Source of the DNA: Macrobrachium rosenbergii | Lineage: Eukaryota; Arthropoda; Malacostraca; Decapoda; Palaemonidae | Reading direction: 5' to 3' | Assembly: GCF_040412425.1 (NCBI RefSeq) | Contig: NC_089749.1 | Coordinates: 36,155,570-36,219,569 of the forward strand | DNA: 64,000 nt | Shown here: one piece after another, positions 1-14,240 of the stretch | Numbering within the stretch: position 1 is the stretch's first letter | Layout: every line of letters starts with the position of its first letter | Made by a program: the position numbers and the translations under genes | The notes under the pieces: generated by a model | What the model was told of the DNA's origin: nothing | The model's database searches: none | What the model saw: only the letters and a program-made list of their open reading frames with translations

Positions 1-1290
1 GACCACCAACCCCTGGTCCGCGCCGTCACCAAAAGAGGAGATGGGTGGTCAGCGATACAACAGCAGCACCTGTCTTTGATAGCCGAACACTAGCGCACTA
101 TCAGACACTTAAAGGGCTTCTCCAGCAGAGTAGCGGATGACCTTTCCCGAAACTCCATCAACACCGTCCAGATCAGGGTATCATATCCCGAAATAGCATT
201 GTCACGATAGGATCACATGGACCTGCAGTAACTTCGGCAGGAGAACCCTGCCCTGACATGGAGTGACCTAGCCATCAACGATGGAGAGACGACCATCACC
301 TGCAAGACAGTACCAGACACCCTCACCCATATTTACTGTTGGGGTTGAGAAAGACAACTTTCAACCTTGCCCACAACCTATCCCACCCATCAGCTGATCC
401 ACAGCCAGAATCCTGTCAGAGAGGTACATCTGTTGTGGAATGAAGGCAGACATTAAAAAGTGGTCAAAAGAATGTCTCCCCTGCCAAACGTCAAAAGTAA
501 CGAGGCACACAAAAACGGGGATAGGAGAGTTCCAGACAACACAGTGACAACTGGCCCACATCTACGTCGACATTGTAGGCCCCTAACCCCCTCCAAGGGG
601 TACAGATACCTCTTCACGATAATCTCTTAGAACACCAGATGGCCTGAGGTAACACCCATCAAGCAACAGACGGCAGAAAATTGTGCGAAGGCCTTAATAC
701 GCTGGGTTAGCAGATATGAAGTTCCCGAGTACATTACCAGCAATAGAGGGCCAAACTTCACTGCCAGTCTCGGGACAAAAATACATCACACAACAGCACA
801 CAACCCAGAAACAAATGCCATATTACCACAGTTCCACTGATCTTTGAAAGCAGCACTGACAGCCAAATGCCAAGATGGGAGGTGGAAAAAAGAATTGCCA
901 TGGGTCTTATTGGGTCTAAGAAACTCCCCACATGTGGCATTCAACGTGTTGCCAGCAGAAGCACTCTACAGACAGTCCTTGGCAATTCCACCAGATGTTT
1001 TTCAAGATCCAACAGACCCAACCAGCCCCCCCGATGTCCATAGAGCATTAATGTAAATAATCCCAGAAGAGCATACATCCCAGAGGAACTTGGTCAGGGG
1101 AGCCACGCATTCATCAGAGTAGATGCCCATTTGCCCCCCCCTACACCTGTCTACTCGGGCCCCCACAAAATCTTGCAGCGAAGAGACAAAGCCTACCAAA
1201 TGTCAGTGGACGGAAGAATGACCTGGGTAACGATCAACAGGCTTCTCCCAGCATATCTGCCAGAAGTCAGGACTCTCACCTGAGCCTCCT
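1..1290 (+). pseudogene. Ty3/Gypsy pol remnant: RNase H end and integrase
   Basis: This is the 3' part of a Gypsy-type polyprotein gene, cut by the window start. Frame 1 opens with a typical RNase H ending (DHQPLV, then WSAIQQQHLS, positions 1-90). After a degraded stretch, the integrase zinc finger tail (CLPCQTSK, about 475-500) is followed by the catalytic core: VDIVGP near 570, YLFTIIS, an SNRGPNFT block near 740, and a NPETN/QFH block near 805-840. A longer open stretch at 844-1056 holds the integrase C-terminal part (WKKELPWVLLGLRNSP). About 1105-1260 reads on in another frame as a GPY/F-like tail (GPHKILQRRDKAYQ, INRLLPAYL). Stops and frameshifts split it. The second catalytic Asp is Asn and the catalytic Glu is Gln, so it cannot be active. 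No LTR on its left is visible. Confidence 0.85.
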
Positions 1291-1440
1291 GTTGTGGGGG
1301 AGTACTGTAGGCCCCCATTGGGGCCCTCCAGGCAGAAGCAACTAGAAACGTCAAACAAAGACCGACCACGAGGTTGACAGAAACACAGACCAGGGACAAG
1401 CTGTAGAAACAACGTTTATTATGTATTCTCATCAGACACC
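1291..1440 (+). mobile_element. polypurine tract and start of a Gypsy 3' LTR
   Basis: Directly after the pol remnant lies a purine-rich tract (GTTGTGGGGGAGTAC, 1291-1305). It is followed at 1306 by TGTAGGCCCCC, the expected TG start of an LTR. The LTR end cannot be fixed because the other LTR lies outside the window, so the right coordinate is only nominal. Confidence 0.45.
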
Positions 1441-2333
1441 GTCACCTATGCATAAAAGCCCAACTGTGTACAAATTTAAAAACATTTCAGCTTTCTAGCC
1501 ATATGTATCATAATGTCTTCCTTGGCATATACAAGGAAATAGTTAGTCTTTTTCACGTTTGAGAAAACACACTTTCTCCCATTTGTATGCCCTTCTTGTT
1601 CTCAATTTGAATCTTATTCTTCCCCTCACAACTGTTAATGTCATGTCCAGAGTTTTAATTAATGAATTAGTATATACCTAGTCGCTATATATCACTCGCC
1701 TCGCTGCCTCTACAATGTGTTGAACACATCTCCCTTGTGATATGTCTGAATCAAAATGTTCCACTTATTAGGCGTTGCCACTTATCATTTTATAATTATT
1801 GTTATGTATAGTAATGCTTTAGGATGTTCAGATTCTGAGTCATGCTCACACAACATACAAAAGCAGAAATGAGGAAGGGCCTGCCTCAAAATTGTGTGGT
1901 TTTCTTCCTTTTCATTGCGCCCTATCTGAAACTTTTTTCCTTCTTCAAGTCATCCGATAAGACTTCTTCCTGAATAGTTTCTTCCGTGCCGCTCAGCAAA
2001 TACTTGGGCAAACTTTGGCTGCCCAGGCAGGAAGTGTTTCCCGAAATTTATATGCATTTATTTCAGTGGGGTTTGTCTGGTGGACCCTGTTCGCATCCGT
2101 TGCATTTAGCCATTTTCTTCTTGTATTTTCTCTTTCATTTGCCTTTATTCTGGTTTGTCTTAAAATTTAAGGATTAGACAGACGCTTCTTGTTTCCTTGT
2201 CTCAAGCCCATTATTTAGAGAGATTCGTTTTGTCCTTGGTTCGTTATCGAGTTTAGTTTTCCGAACGTGAGATGTTGGAAGTAGGGGAATATAGATTGAA
2301 AGCAGAAGCGAACAGTGAGAATGAAAATAATTC

Positions 2334-2375
<42 letters not shown>

Positions 2376-3530
2376 TATCCAAGATGAGAGAATCTGAGGA
2401 AGGGAGGGAACTTAGGTATTTACCGTATGTACACATGATTTTTCCGTAATGAGAAATGTCTGTATTGAGAGGGTGAACATATTAGTGTCCGCATCACTGG
2501 ATTGAGAATAAGTGGAAAACGAATGGTTTTAACAGTAGAATGATTTGGCTATTTATCTTTCCCATCTTGACTTTTTATTATGCATATATTTGCAGACAAA
2601 TATATCCAATTAGATGCATCATTCTCTTGCATAAGAAAGCATCTTTAATCTTTAAACAAAAAATAAATGCTGCTCTTGTACAGAAGTGTGTCCTCAGCGT
2701 GAAGTCCATTCATCCTTCCATTTTTAAACGAAAAGAGTAACTTGTTCTGCAATTTGCTGACCTTCATTTCCACTTCCTAAAATTCCTGTTAATATATTCT
2801 CCATATCTCGTTCTGTCTTGTTTACATTCCGTTGCATTTGTCTGGTTTTGTCCTTTCTCTCGCTCGGAACCAGTCCTCTTATACTGTCCTTTGACAAATA
2901 TGCAAACATCCTCGTAAATAACCTTTTTATTTTGATTCTTCTTTCTTTCCCACAGATTAACTTCCATTCATCTTTTTTTTAAGTCTTCCATATACAGCTG
3001 GCTCCTCCTAACACTTGCTGCTTTCTGAGACACATTTAAAAGACGTTTAATAATAACAAATTACGCTCACTGAATTTATTCTATTTTTCTAAACATTATA
3101 ATGTATTGGTATATTATAGTCTCTTTCTCTGTCTCTCTCGTACATCTAAACTAAAGAAATGGCCTTTTGACCTCTGCTAATGTTATTATTTCACTGAACC
3201 ACGTCTACCTGAACTACTCATACTACGAGGACCGTTGTCTACTTGAACTGTTGTTTTGCTGCTAACTTATGTTCTTTTGGGCGTTTCTTTGATCTTCCAA
3301 TTTGCATCCCTCTTTGCTGCTACACCTCGGAACAGGGCACAATCATCCTCATGGTTATCCTCACCTCACATGTGAGAGAAGTTTATGATCCAGTGCTTTT
3401 AAGCTGTCTCCTTCTTCAGTCTGCTAAGTAAAGGACTAGAAGTTGAAAGGTCTTGTAGGACTCTATTGTTTCTCTTTCCTTCATGGATTTTGTCTTTATT
3501 TATACATTCATATTTTCGTGATTCAGTTGC
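1441..3530. other. anonymous AT-rich DNA with one (AG)n tract
   Basis: No gene, transposon domain or inverted repeat was recognised. An (AG)n microsatellite occupies 2335-2371. The short open frames here have no recognisable domain and no coding-like composition. Confidence 0.5.
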
Positions 3531-3605
3531 ACACACACACACATACACACACACACACATATATATATGTATACAGTATATATATATGTGTGTGTGTGTG
3601 TTTGT
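3531..3605. repeat. (AC)n-(TA)n-(TG)n compound microsatellite
   Basis: CA repeats, then TA, then TG repeats form a self-complementary tract. Reading frames across it give only His/Thr, Ile/Tyr and Cys/Val runs. Confidence 0.9.
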
Positions 3606-4005
3606 GTGTATACATGAGGCAGTTTGGTTTTAATTAAAGCTCATCTTTCTAAAAAGAAGAAAGCGAATATATTTTACTGAGCTACTCGTAATTTCACAGA
3701 CATTCGTCTCGGTCCAAAGGAGCAAAGCGAGCAATAAGTAATCAGGATGAACCACACCTGACTGTGTGAAACACACGCACAAAGACATGAGGTAAAGCAT
3801 ATATAACAAGACAAAAGTACAGTTTTACAAGCAGGTAAATCTTCAAAAGAATATTAGGTAAAAAAAAAAAATAATTTCTACATCCTTGAATGAAATAGAT
3901 ATTATGCCGTTCAGCGGTAAACGCAATCGTCTCGCATCACGCCACCTTCCCATACAGACGTAACGAATAGGTAAGCATCTTTTTCTTAAACATACCACTA
4001 GATTA

Positions 4006-4010
<5 letters not shown>

Positions 4011-4061
<51 letters not shown>
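4011..4061. repeat. (TC)n microsatellite
   Basis: About 25 uninterrupted CT dinucleotides are visible. Confidence 0.95.
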
Positions 4062-4065
<4 letters not shown>

Positions 4066-4156
4066 TAGCTAACATTATTATCATGATTATTATAACTTCA
4101 AATACACAACAGTTACGTTGTTACATATTCATTATGCACACACATGTATATATATG

Positions 4157-5718
<1,562 letters not shown>

Positions 5719-5757
<39 letters not shown>
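5719..5757. repeat. (TC)n microsatellite
   Basis: About 19 CT units. Confidence 0.95.
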
Positions 5758-5759
<2 letters not shown>

Positions 5760-6951
5760 TTTTCCATCATGCCCATTATTTTAAACATTTCCACTTCCTT
5801 TGTTTATAATGAAAACAACAGCGCATCAGTTATTCTGATCAATAATCCTTGTTTAGATTGAGTGTTAAATATGGCGACTTAATGGAAATTCATTATTATC
5901 AGTGACCTGTAATTTTGAAGTAATGGAAGACAATAGTTAATGTTTTAAAGCGTATTACTAATATGGAAACGCCTGGTATCTATTTTTCCTTAATGCATGT
6001 CACTTTGTTATTTCCACCTGGGGGTCACTGGGAATCTCTTTTCCTATCTTCTCTTTCTCTTCCTCCTGTTTTTCTCCATTTTTCACAGACGTGTCAAGTT
6101 TGACCTTTCCGATTTCTTCCAAACAACAGTGAGCAAAATGATGATATTTTAAAAACTCCTGTATCCAGTTTCAAGTCTAATTAAAGATTCCTTGGCCCGT
6201 AGTCTATTCCTGCTGAAAATTACATTTTAATCCATAAATATGGAAAGAAAGGGAGAACGCTCGGAGAAACTGCAAACCTCCGCCAAGGCTGAGCAAGCCA
6301 TTCCTAAATAGTTCCCTTCGTCCGGAAAGTTACATTCTTATCTCCCAAAGACTAATCACTAGTCAGTCCCAAACACTCCATCTCGTCACATTTGCGGAAA
6401 TATTACCGAAAATTTATTGCGTAATCCTGATGACAAACAGACCAACGTCTTAATCTCCTTGATTAAGGAATTGTTAATAATGATTATATTGAATTTTGAG
6501 AAAAGTCATGATACGAATTCTGCATATTAATGGGGCAATTAACGTGAAGTGTGATATGGCGATATGGTATATGCAGAGAAAGTTACAGTTAAACCCTTAC
6601 ATTATTTTACTGATAGTTGATGGTGAGGAGATTACTGCAGTTGGATTGTTTTAAAGACAGACTCAGCGTCCTGCAGTTGATTGGATGTGCTTTCTGTTTG
6701 TATGCTTACAATAAAATTATAGTTTTCTTTGACATTTTATGACAATTTATGATAATTCACAAAAGTAAGAAAATATCAAAGATTTCTTTTGTATATTTAA
6801 GAATGGCTTGGCACCTTCGTCCTGCTTATACAGCTACAAAAAAATGTATAATGCTTTGATAGTATTACAAAACTCAGGTAGAACCCTGATTACAGAGTCA
6901 CACAATGAATTGACGGCTTTAATTGCTTCCTAGTCACAGGTATGGCCGTTT
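5758..6951. other. anonymous AT-rich DNA
   Basis: No gene, repeat unit or RNA was recognised on either strand. Confidence 0.4.
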
Positions 6952-6995
6952 AGTATTTAAATAAAGGAAATGTTCATTTCCTTTATTTAAATACT
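6952..6995. repeat. 44-bp perfect palindrome
   Basis: Two 21-bp arms (6952-6972 and 6975-6995; left arm AGTATTTAAATAAAGGAAATG) are exact reverse complements separated by TT. It could form a cruciform or hairpin. It is a possible remnant of a foldback element; no ORF crosses it. Confidence 0.9.
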
Positions 6996-7416
6996 TTTCT
7001 CTCATACTCTCCTACTTTCTTGCGTCTTGCCTTCTATATAGCATTCATCCTTCCTTTCTTCTCTGTTTTTCCTTCTTGTTTTACTGCGAATCTACAATTT
7101 TCTCATTTTTTTCCAAGAACTGAATCCCTATTTCATGTTGCCTTACACATCTTGCTTTGTATGAGATTGCAACAGAGTCTACTAGGAAGAGGCTTCTTCG
7201 CGCCCTCGGGTCGACTGTATGCCACAGCTTAATGCTCCAAGAGCACGAGCTTGCTCTAGACTGGATAATAATTTGGCGTTTACCTTACCCATGTAATTGG
7301 TTGTAATGATAATAATGGTAATTTTATCATCATTACAGTTGTCATTGACTTTATAATGCTGTACTATTGTGGCATAGGTAAATTATTTTTTTTTTCATTA
7401 CAGCTGTACCATCATC
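6996..7416. other. anonymous DNA
   Basis: A 70-codon open frame at 7020-7232 is present, but no domain or splice context was recognised. Confidence 0.35.
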
Positions 7417-7477
<61 letters not shown>

Positions 7478-7478
7478 G
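7417..7478. repeat. (TTA)n microsatellite
   Basis: About 20 ATT units. The minus-strand frame reads as poly-Ile. Confidence 0.95.
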
Positions 7479-8164
7479 CAGAGATGGTTGCGCATAAAGC
7501 AGCAAAAATAGACGGTATAATATCCTCCCTTGTCATCTCAGGATGAAAAAAGCCTTCCGCATACAGTTAGTTGAAAACCCTGATGTATACATTTCTTTTT
7601 TTTCAGATTGTGCCGTCCTTAATGCTTTCTGAAGTGGATCGTTCCAGCTCATCAGTATGCTCTCATACCTACATGTCATGTGCTCCTATGACCACTGACA
7701 AAATTTCGAAGTGATGCATAACATGGCAAGAGGTCGAGAGATGGAACGCTTGATGAAAGGAATGTCATCAGGGGGTCCCAGACAAAGCCATGGACCAAGA
7801 GTGAACCGTTCTTCGAAGTATCGGGCATCTTTCTCTTAGAAATGCTTCTCTGTTGAAAGTGATGTCAATCTTGTTTAAAGTTATTCGTGTAAATCTCGCT
7901 TAATGAAGCATATCAGTGGACAGTCTATTACAGAACAGTATCATGCCAAACACGAGTCATGTAAAATTGGTTCAGACCCGTCTTGAACGCGTATAATCGA
8001 ATTCTGGGTCACCATGACGACAATGAAGAGACCTCCAGCTATCTGTTTTCGACTAGATTCAAAGCTGTATACGTGACTGGTCTGTTAACATAACGTAACA
8101 CAGACCTAAGGAAAGTACATTTTCAGCACTACACCTCTATCAATACCTCACTCACACTTCGACA
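7479..8164 (+). other. possible upstream region of the 8165 exon
   Basis: No repeats recognised. If the exon at 8165 is real, this stretch would hold its 5' untranslated region and promoter. I see no clear TATA box close to the start codon. Confidence 0.25.
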
Positions 8165-8344
8165 ATGCCGTTCGGATCGCGACAAAGCGAAAGGTACGAA
8201 CTGAACGGCACCGGGCAGCTCCAGAGAGATCGTACGTACGGCAGCATCGTGCGCGACCGGACCTACACCAGCATCGGAAGTTACGCCAACCAAGACCCTG
8301 AAGATCGCTGCAATTTCATCAATGAAGACGACTTGGATTTTCAC
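8165..8344 (+). CDS. candidate first coding exon, 60 codons, unknown protein
   Basis: The sequence shows an ATG in an acceptable start context (TTCGACAATGC), 60 codons without a stop, and then GTGAGTGCG at 8345, a strong splice-donor match. The intron would be in phase 0. The peptide is hydrophilic and acidic towards the end (FINEDDLDF). It has an internal duplication, RDRTYGSI followed by RDRTYTSI, around residues 21-37. There is no signal peptide or membrane segment in this piece; it resembles a cytosolic N-terminal tail. Unlike nearly everything else in the window it uses balanced codons, with GC content well above its flanks. I do not recognise the protein, and no downstream exon was found in the next several kilobases. 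The open frame runs into the putative intron to 8416, where codon use degrades. An unspliced short ORF occurring by chance is the alternative. Confidence 0.4.
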
Positions 8345-8747
8345 GTGAGTGCGCTTTATGTTTTCATTCTTTCTAAATCTATTTTTTCACTCAAATCTCA
8401 GGTTCTACAATCTTAGTATGAGAGCATGTTTTATTTTTCTAGCCACTTGTGTGCCTTTGGTGTCCCAATGGACGGTCGACGAATTGAATTTTCTAATTTT
8501 CTATCCTTCTCGGTTCAAATTCCGATAAGGTAGTAATTTGGGTGACTGTTTATATTCTGATATTGACAATTTTCTCCTGTGACTTTTGTGGACTTTACTG
8601 GTTATCCGTATTTGTCTCTCGTCTTGATACGGGAGCTTCAGGTGTGTCTGAAGAACACATATATCCTTTGTGCTTCTTATTTAAACTTTTTTTTTGTTTG
8701 TTTTCATATGCGGTATAGCAACAAACATTTACAGTAGTGCATGTTCT
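8345..8747. other. anonymous DNA, possible intron
   Basis: AT-rich, with stops in all frames apart from short runs. It would be the first intron if the 8165 exon is real. Confidence 0.3.
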
Positions 8748-9049
8748 CCAAATATAGTTAAAAAATTTATGATATATCACAAAAACATCGCAAATTAGCT
8801 AAGAATTATGCACATGTGGCGTTTGATCCCTAGCAAACGTATTAAAAAATCCCCTGATGTTTGGAGTTTTTATTTTCACCCTTGATTTCAATGGCAAAAT
8901 CCTGTTCTTCGGTCAAATTCTAGCCGTTGCAAAATAAAAAAAAAGTTATTGAAACAAAGAAGGAGATAAACAAACGCCACATGTGCATAATTCTTAGCTA
9001 ATATGGGATGTTTTTACGATATATCATAAATTTTTGAACTATATTTGGA
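8748..9049. repeat. inverted-repeat element (MITE-like)
   Basis: Arms of about 78 bp at 8748-8825 and 8971-9049 are near-complementary. The inner ends read GCGTTTG and CAAACGC; the outer ends read CCAAATATAG and CTATATTTGG. The 145-bp spacer has no ORF. This shape fits a small non-autonomous DNA transposon or foldback. No clear target-site duplication was identified. Confidence 0.75.
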
Positions 9050-9641
9050 AGTTATGAATGCATATCATGTATGTGGATTGAATATTTATAAAGTGTTTTC
9101 ATGCGGTGGCAGGAATGTATTTTCTGTTTGATTGATATTTTTCTTATTTTTCTGCTTATTATAAGACTTGCTCGTCTTTCTAGTTCGTGGCTACAAACAA
9201 ATTGTTTATTGAAGTTTCCCTAAAGGACTTGTTCTTAGCGTAACAGCGGAGCAATGAATTTTATGCAGAGACGAAATGAGGAGAAAGTTCTCAGAGCTTG
9301 GTCTATAGGAAACAGGAAAAGGAATGGAAGGAGCTGGGAAATATGATTAAAAATGCACCCAGAAGGTCATTGTATGTTACTCAGATCTTAGAGCACTGAA
9401 AGGTAGAATGCAGCTTAAGAAATGCCAGTTAACAATTCAGAGAACATAAAAAAATCGAAAAGAAATCATTGGAAGCCACAGCGATTATATTTAAACTTAA
9501 GAGAAGGGAATATCATATTCTATCAAGGATATCGTATATATGAAAAGGGGACATTAAAACGAACATCCTAGATTCTGGATGTTGAAATGAAGTCTACTTC
9601 GATTCGTACATCCGAATGCATCATGGGTGCGTTTCATTTTT
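9050..9641. other. anonymous DNA
   Basis: Nothing recognised on either strand. Confidence 0.4.
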
Positions 9642-9749
<108 letters not shown>

Positions 9750-9904
9750 TGATTTATTATATCTACTTGATTATATATATTTTCCCGTTTTAAATTAGGG
9801 AGCTCAAAAAGAACAGAGCTTTCCAATTTTAAATTAGGAAGCATCTGGGCTGACGTTGCAAGCCAGTTTTCAATTTTTTTTTACCTTTGGTACTCATTCT
9901 CAAC

Positions 9905-10010
9905 GTAGTCGACCTGTGGGCAGCAAGCTGGGAATCGATCCACCTATTTTGGAAACAGAGCATAGTGCTCCACCATTGAATTGCAACTGATCACTTTTTA
10001 CCAGATATAT
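9905..10010 (-). mobile_element. tRNA-like SINE head, minus strand
   Basis: On the minus strand this reads like a degraded tRNA: an A-box-like TGGTGGAGCACTATG followed by GGATCGATTCC, close to the B-box consensus GGTTCGANTCC. Its outer end (ACATATATCTGGTAAAAA on the minus strand) resembles the tail of the plus-strand SINE-like copies next to it. It is old and diverged. Confidence 0.4.
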
Positions 10011-10084
10011 GTGCGTTTGTAATAGCTGCAATGACCTATTCATAACTTCTCGATTTCTTCACACTTTTGGATATGAACTCTGTC

Positions 10085-10605
10085 CCGGGCGTCAGAATTT
10101 CTTCTTTCGGATCTCTGACTTTGTAGTGGCAAGCTTATCCATGAGGCGTGAAAAAATCGAGAAGCTGAGGTCCTTGTGGCTATTACAAATCCATATATAT
10201 CTGGTAAAAAACTGATCATTAGATTATTTACATGTATGTATGTATGTATGTATGTTTATTAGCCTTAAAACCAACAAGCGCTTAATGCCATGCTAGGATG
10301 GTGAGGATACTTCTATTCCAGCTATTCTGGTAAAAGTATGTGAATTCTACAGATGTCTGTTTGTATAAGCGAGAACAGACTTATATCATTCTTCGTGGTT
10401 AAGTGGTTAACTTTAAACCTCATTCCGACACACCGGGTTAGGTTCGAATCCTGCTAGAGGCGTCAGAATTTCTTGATTGGGATCTTGGCTTTGTATTGAC
10501 AAGCGTACCCAAAAACTTGTGAAGAAATTGAGAAGCTAAGAGGTTGCTGTAGTTATTATAAATGCATGTACATCTGGTAAAATGAGTGACCGTAGATTCT
10601 ACAAA
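10085..10605 (+). mobile_element. two tandem copies of a SINE-like repeat
   Basis: Segments 10090-10220 and 10455-10600 share GCGTCAGAATTTCTT, TGACAAGC-type blocks, an AATCGAGAAGCT or AATTGAGAAGCTAAG block, and a tail ending CTGGTAAAA. The second copy has a tRNA-like head at about 10388-10460, with GTGGTTAAGTGG (A box) and GGTTCGAATCC (perfect B box). A third tail (CTGGTAAAAG) is at 10329, and an (ATGT)n run lies at 10231-10256. The pattern fits a tRNA-derived SINE family inserted repeatedly at one place. Confidence 0.6.
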
Positions 10606-12250
10606 TGCGATGGTTTTTAGGTTTCTTTAGTGAAATGTTTTCAGAATCAGCGGTGGCCAGTTTACCATGGCCACATATTCTTCATAAGGTGTTGATGGTA
10701 CATTGTTTCATAATTTGTCTGTTGCTATACCATTCGATTACATGTGTATCTTAATCGATTAAATATGTCCACGAACCGGAGCTCCCTAAAATTCAGATCT
10801 TAATTTTAGCTCAAAAGAAACAATTTTTTCATATTCATAAAATAATCATAAATAAACGCTGCAAATTTTCTCACCCTCTTCGTGACCTTTGTTTCGGCTA
10901 GCTCTTTTGATTCCAGTGTTACATCAGTCACGAATTGCTCCCGTTTTTCCGATCAATTTGATCAATATCATCTCTAATCAATTCTTTATCTGTGCATGGA
11001 CAGTTCACCTGCCAAATTTTGGTCGTCTTACATTTAGGTAGCTGGTAAGTCATTTTACATATATTTGCATTCCCGCTTTCCAAACTGTTCAGTGGATACT
11101 TTATCAGTTCCCCCTGATAGCAGATTCCTTTGGCTTTTGTTGACACGTTCATTCATGTTTAAGTTGAACTTCATTCTTTCGTCGACAATGATGGAGATAT
11201 ATGGAAGAAGGTTTCCTTTATTTTGTTTATTGAAAGGAGATCTGCATCCGGTGTACACGGCATGGTGTGGGCGACTGCATACACAGTTTAATGGAAACTA
11301 ATCTTATCCTGTAATCTGAACTTTTATTTATTTCCAGTTGACAGTCAATCCAGTGTAGGTTAGTCATTCGGCTTCAGCATACATTACTATGATCATTTCT
11401 TCTCATTCACATAATCTCTCACTGTGATTCATTCATTTGTTTTCCCATACTATTTCTCTTTCTATGACTTTGCTAGTAGGTACTGGAGAGAAACAAAGGA
11501 AAGTGAGTCACTGGTAAATATCCCTCTCACCCATCTGCTTCCTGTCTTCCACCAGGAGTGAGACAAGATCTCTTAGAATTTGTCTATTGCGTATTCAACA
11601 ATTTTTTTTTTTTTGCCGTGTGATTTTTCTTATTTTATCGGATATTTTATTTTCATCATTAGTCAGTCTTGTGTGTGCTTTTCCAAGCAATGAAAGACGC
11701 TTAGCCTACTTTATCTTGAGCGGTACAGAGCAAACACTCCGGCCAGAGCTGTTCTTGGGTCCTTGAAGGCGTCTGAAAGAGGCTATGTTTGCTTCCGTTT
11801 GTGAGTATGAAAGCATGAAAGCTCATGCTAACTTTTTTATGACTGAGCATTTATGAATACGATAATTTACGTACGCATTCATTTACAGTATATATGCATA
11901 CATGTACGCCTTAGAAAACACTGCGTTTTTTGTGTTTGTTTTTCTTATCCCTCTCCATATATCAATAAATGTGTCCATTGTGTGTGTGTGTTTTTCATGC
12001 CGCTACATGCGCAAGAAAGACTAATAGAAGCCATAAAGCGACTGTATTCAATATAATGAAAAGTACATTACGCATTCTGGTTGAAAGCCATCATCTCCTT
12101 TCAAGCAGTACACTGCTAGCAAACAAGCACATAAGCTTGTTGAAGACTCGTGGACTCTCCTGCTTGGAGAGGAGGAGACTCAAGCAAGCGCGACGTCATT
12201 GGGTCTGTTAGCAGTGGGTTGGAAGATGTGCTTCGCGTGGGATGTTCTTG
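10606..12250. other. anonymous DNA
   Basis: No gene recognised. Open frames at 11065-11301 and 11969-12211 lack recognisable domains or splice context. A poly-T tract lies near 11600. Confidence 0.35.
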
Positions 12251-12254
12251 ACTA

Positions 12255-12905
<651 letters not shown>

Positions 12906-13249
12906 AGTACCACCATCAAACTATCTCGACCTGACTGACCCAATCTCTTTTCGAGGAGCATTCAACGAAACTTACCTGGGTAGATGTGCGCAGTGCTTAT
13001 TTGTTCGTCTGTGTTTTATCTTTTACTCTATTATAAAAGTTGAAGTAGGTTAGTTCACTCACATTTATGAATGTAAACATAACTCAGATGTTTGTTTTTA
13101 ACGCAGAGTTCCAAGAGACGAAGCGCAGTCTTAAGATAAAGGCAGTACGAACGAATATATTTTCAGAATTGAAAGTTGAATTCTGATTCAAGTGTGTGCT
13201 ACACAGAAGGCTTCTGTGGAATTCCGCCACTCATGTCTTTCATGTGCTT

Positions 13250-14240
13250 TTATGAATAGAAAATACCGACATCCGTTGAGGCTGTGCCTCCTGAAATGTA
13301 CCTTCTTAGGACCACTTCGAAAAGATTCCAATTTGCGCGCGCTTGAAGAGCAAGGCCAATTGCATGCCAGAGAGGTCATCGTTAGAGGAAAGGCTTTGCT
13401 ACTGGATCTTGGATCGCTGACTGCTGACTGAAAATGTTAAAGACAACTGCATGCCCTAATAATCTTGGAGGAAAGATCGTGGGATCTTCGATGTCATACG
13501 GAATCAGATGATATGGACATTAGGTCATATGTACATTTCTGTGTAATATAGGAAATATACTGTGGATGGGCAGTGTTCAGCAAAGCTGTGAAAATGAAAT
13601 TCGATACGCGCACTTAATTGCTGTTCGTTAAAACTGTAAAGACCCGGTATGTATAATTTGTTTTGCATTTCTTATATTGGACGATCGGTACTATATGAAT
13701 TCAAGAAACGTGCCCTGCGCTTCAGCCAATTAACGGTATTTTGGACGTTAATTATGAAGTGACAATCAAGCTTCAAATGATGTATAATAATTATTTGGAA
13801 ACGTAGTAAGAGCGAGTGTTATATAGATATAAAATAAATTTTGGAATTAGTGTTCGTTTTGATTGACACTTTAGCAAATGTGTTTCAGGAGAAAATAAAA
13901 AGACTCGGAAGAGATTGAAAGTGGAAAACCTCGACGTCCGCTAAGACTTTTTCCCCTTGAAATATATTATCTTTTCAGCCCAGTTCGAAACAACCCGTTT
14001 TGGAAGGCAATTGTTCCTCTGCTGGAAGATGCGTCACTTCCTGTGGAGGCTGCTGGCTGACTTCTGGTTGAAGATGCAAGACGACGGCAGATTTAATATT
14101 CTGAAAGATCAAGAGGAAGTCTGAAGCCACGCGAGATATTGTGGAATAGGGAAGTTCCGTGAGATGGAAGGAATATAGATGGGTCATGTTCAGCAGCGCT
14201 GAGGAAATGATGTGAAGTACAGGAAGTAAATTGGTGTTTA
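13250..14240. repeat. diverged direct duplication (two units about 650 bp apart)
   Basis: Segments about 13255-13640 and 13910-14235 show parallel landmarks in the same order: GACATCCGTTGAGG versus GACGTCCGCTAAGA, an AAATGTA/AAATATA block, TTCGAAA, GGCCAATTGCATG versus GGCAATTGTTCCTC, CTGCTGACTG versus GGCTGACTTC, and TGTTCAGCAAAGCTGTGA versus TGTTCAGCAGCGCTGAGG. An 80-codon open frame at 13192-13431 lies in the first unit but is not conserved in the second, which argues against coding. Confidence 0.5.
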
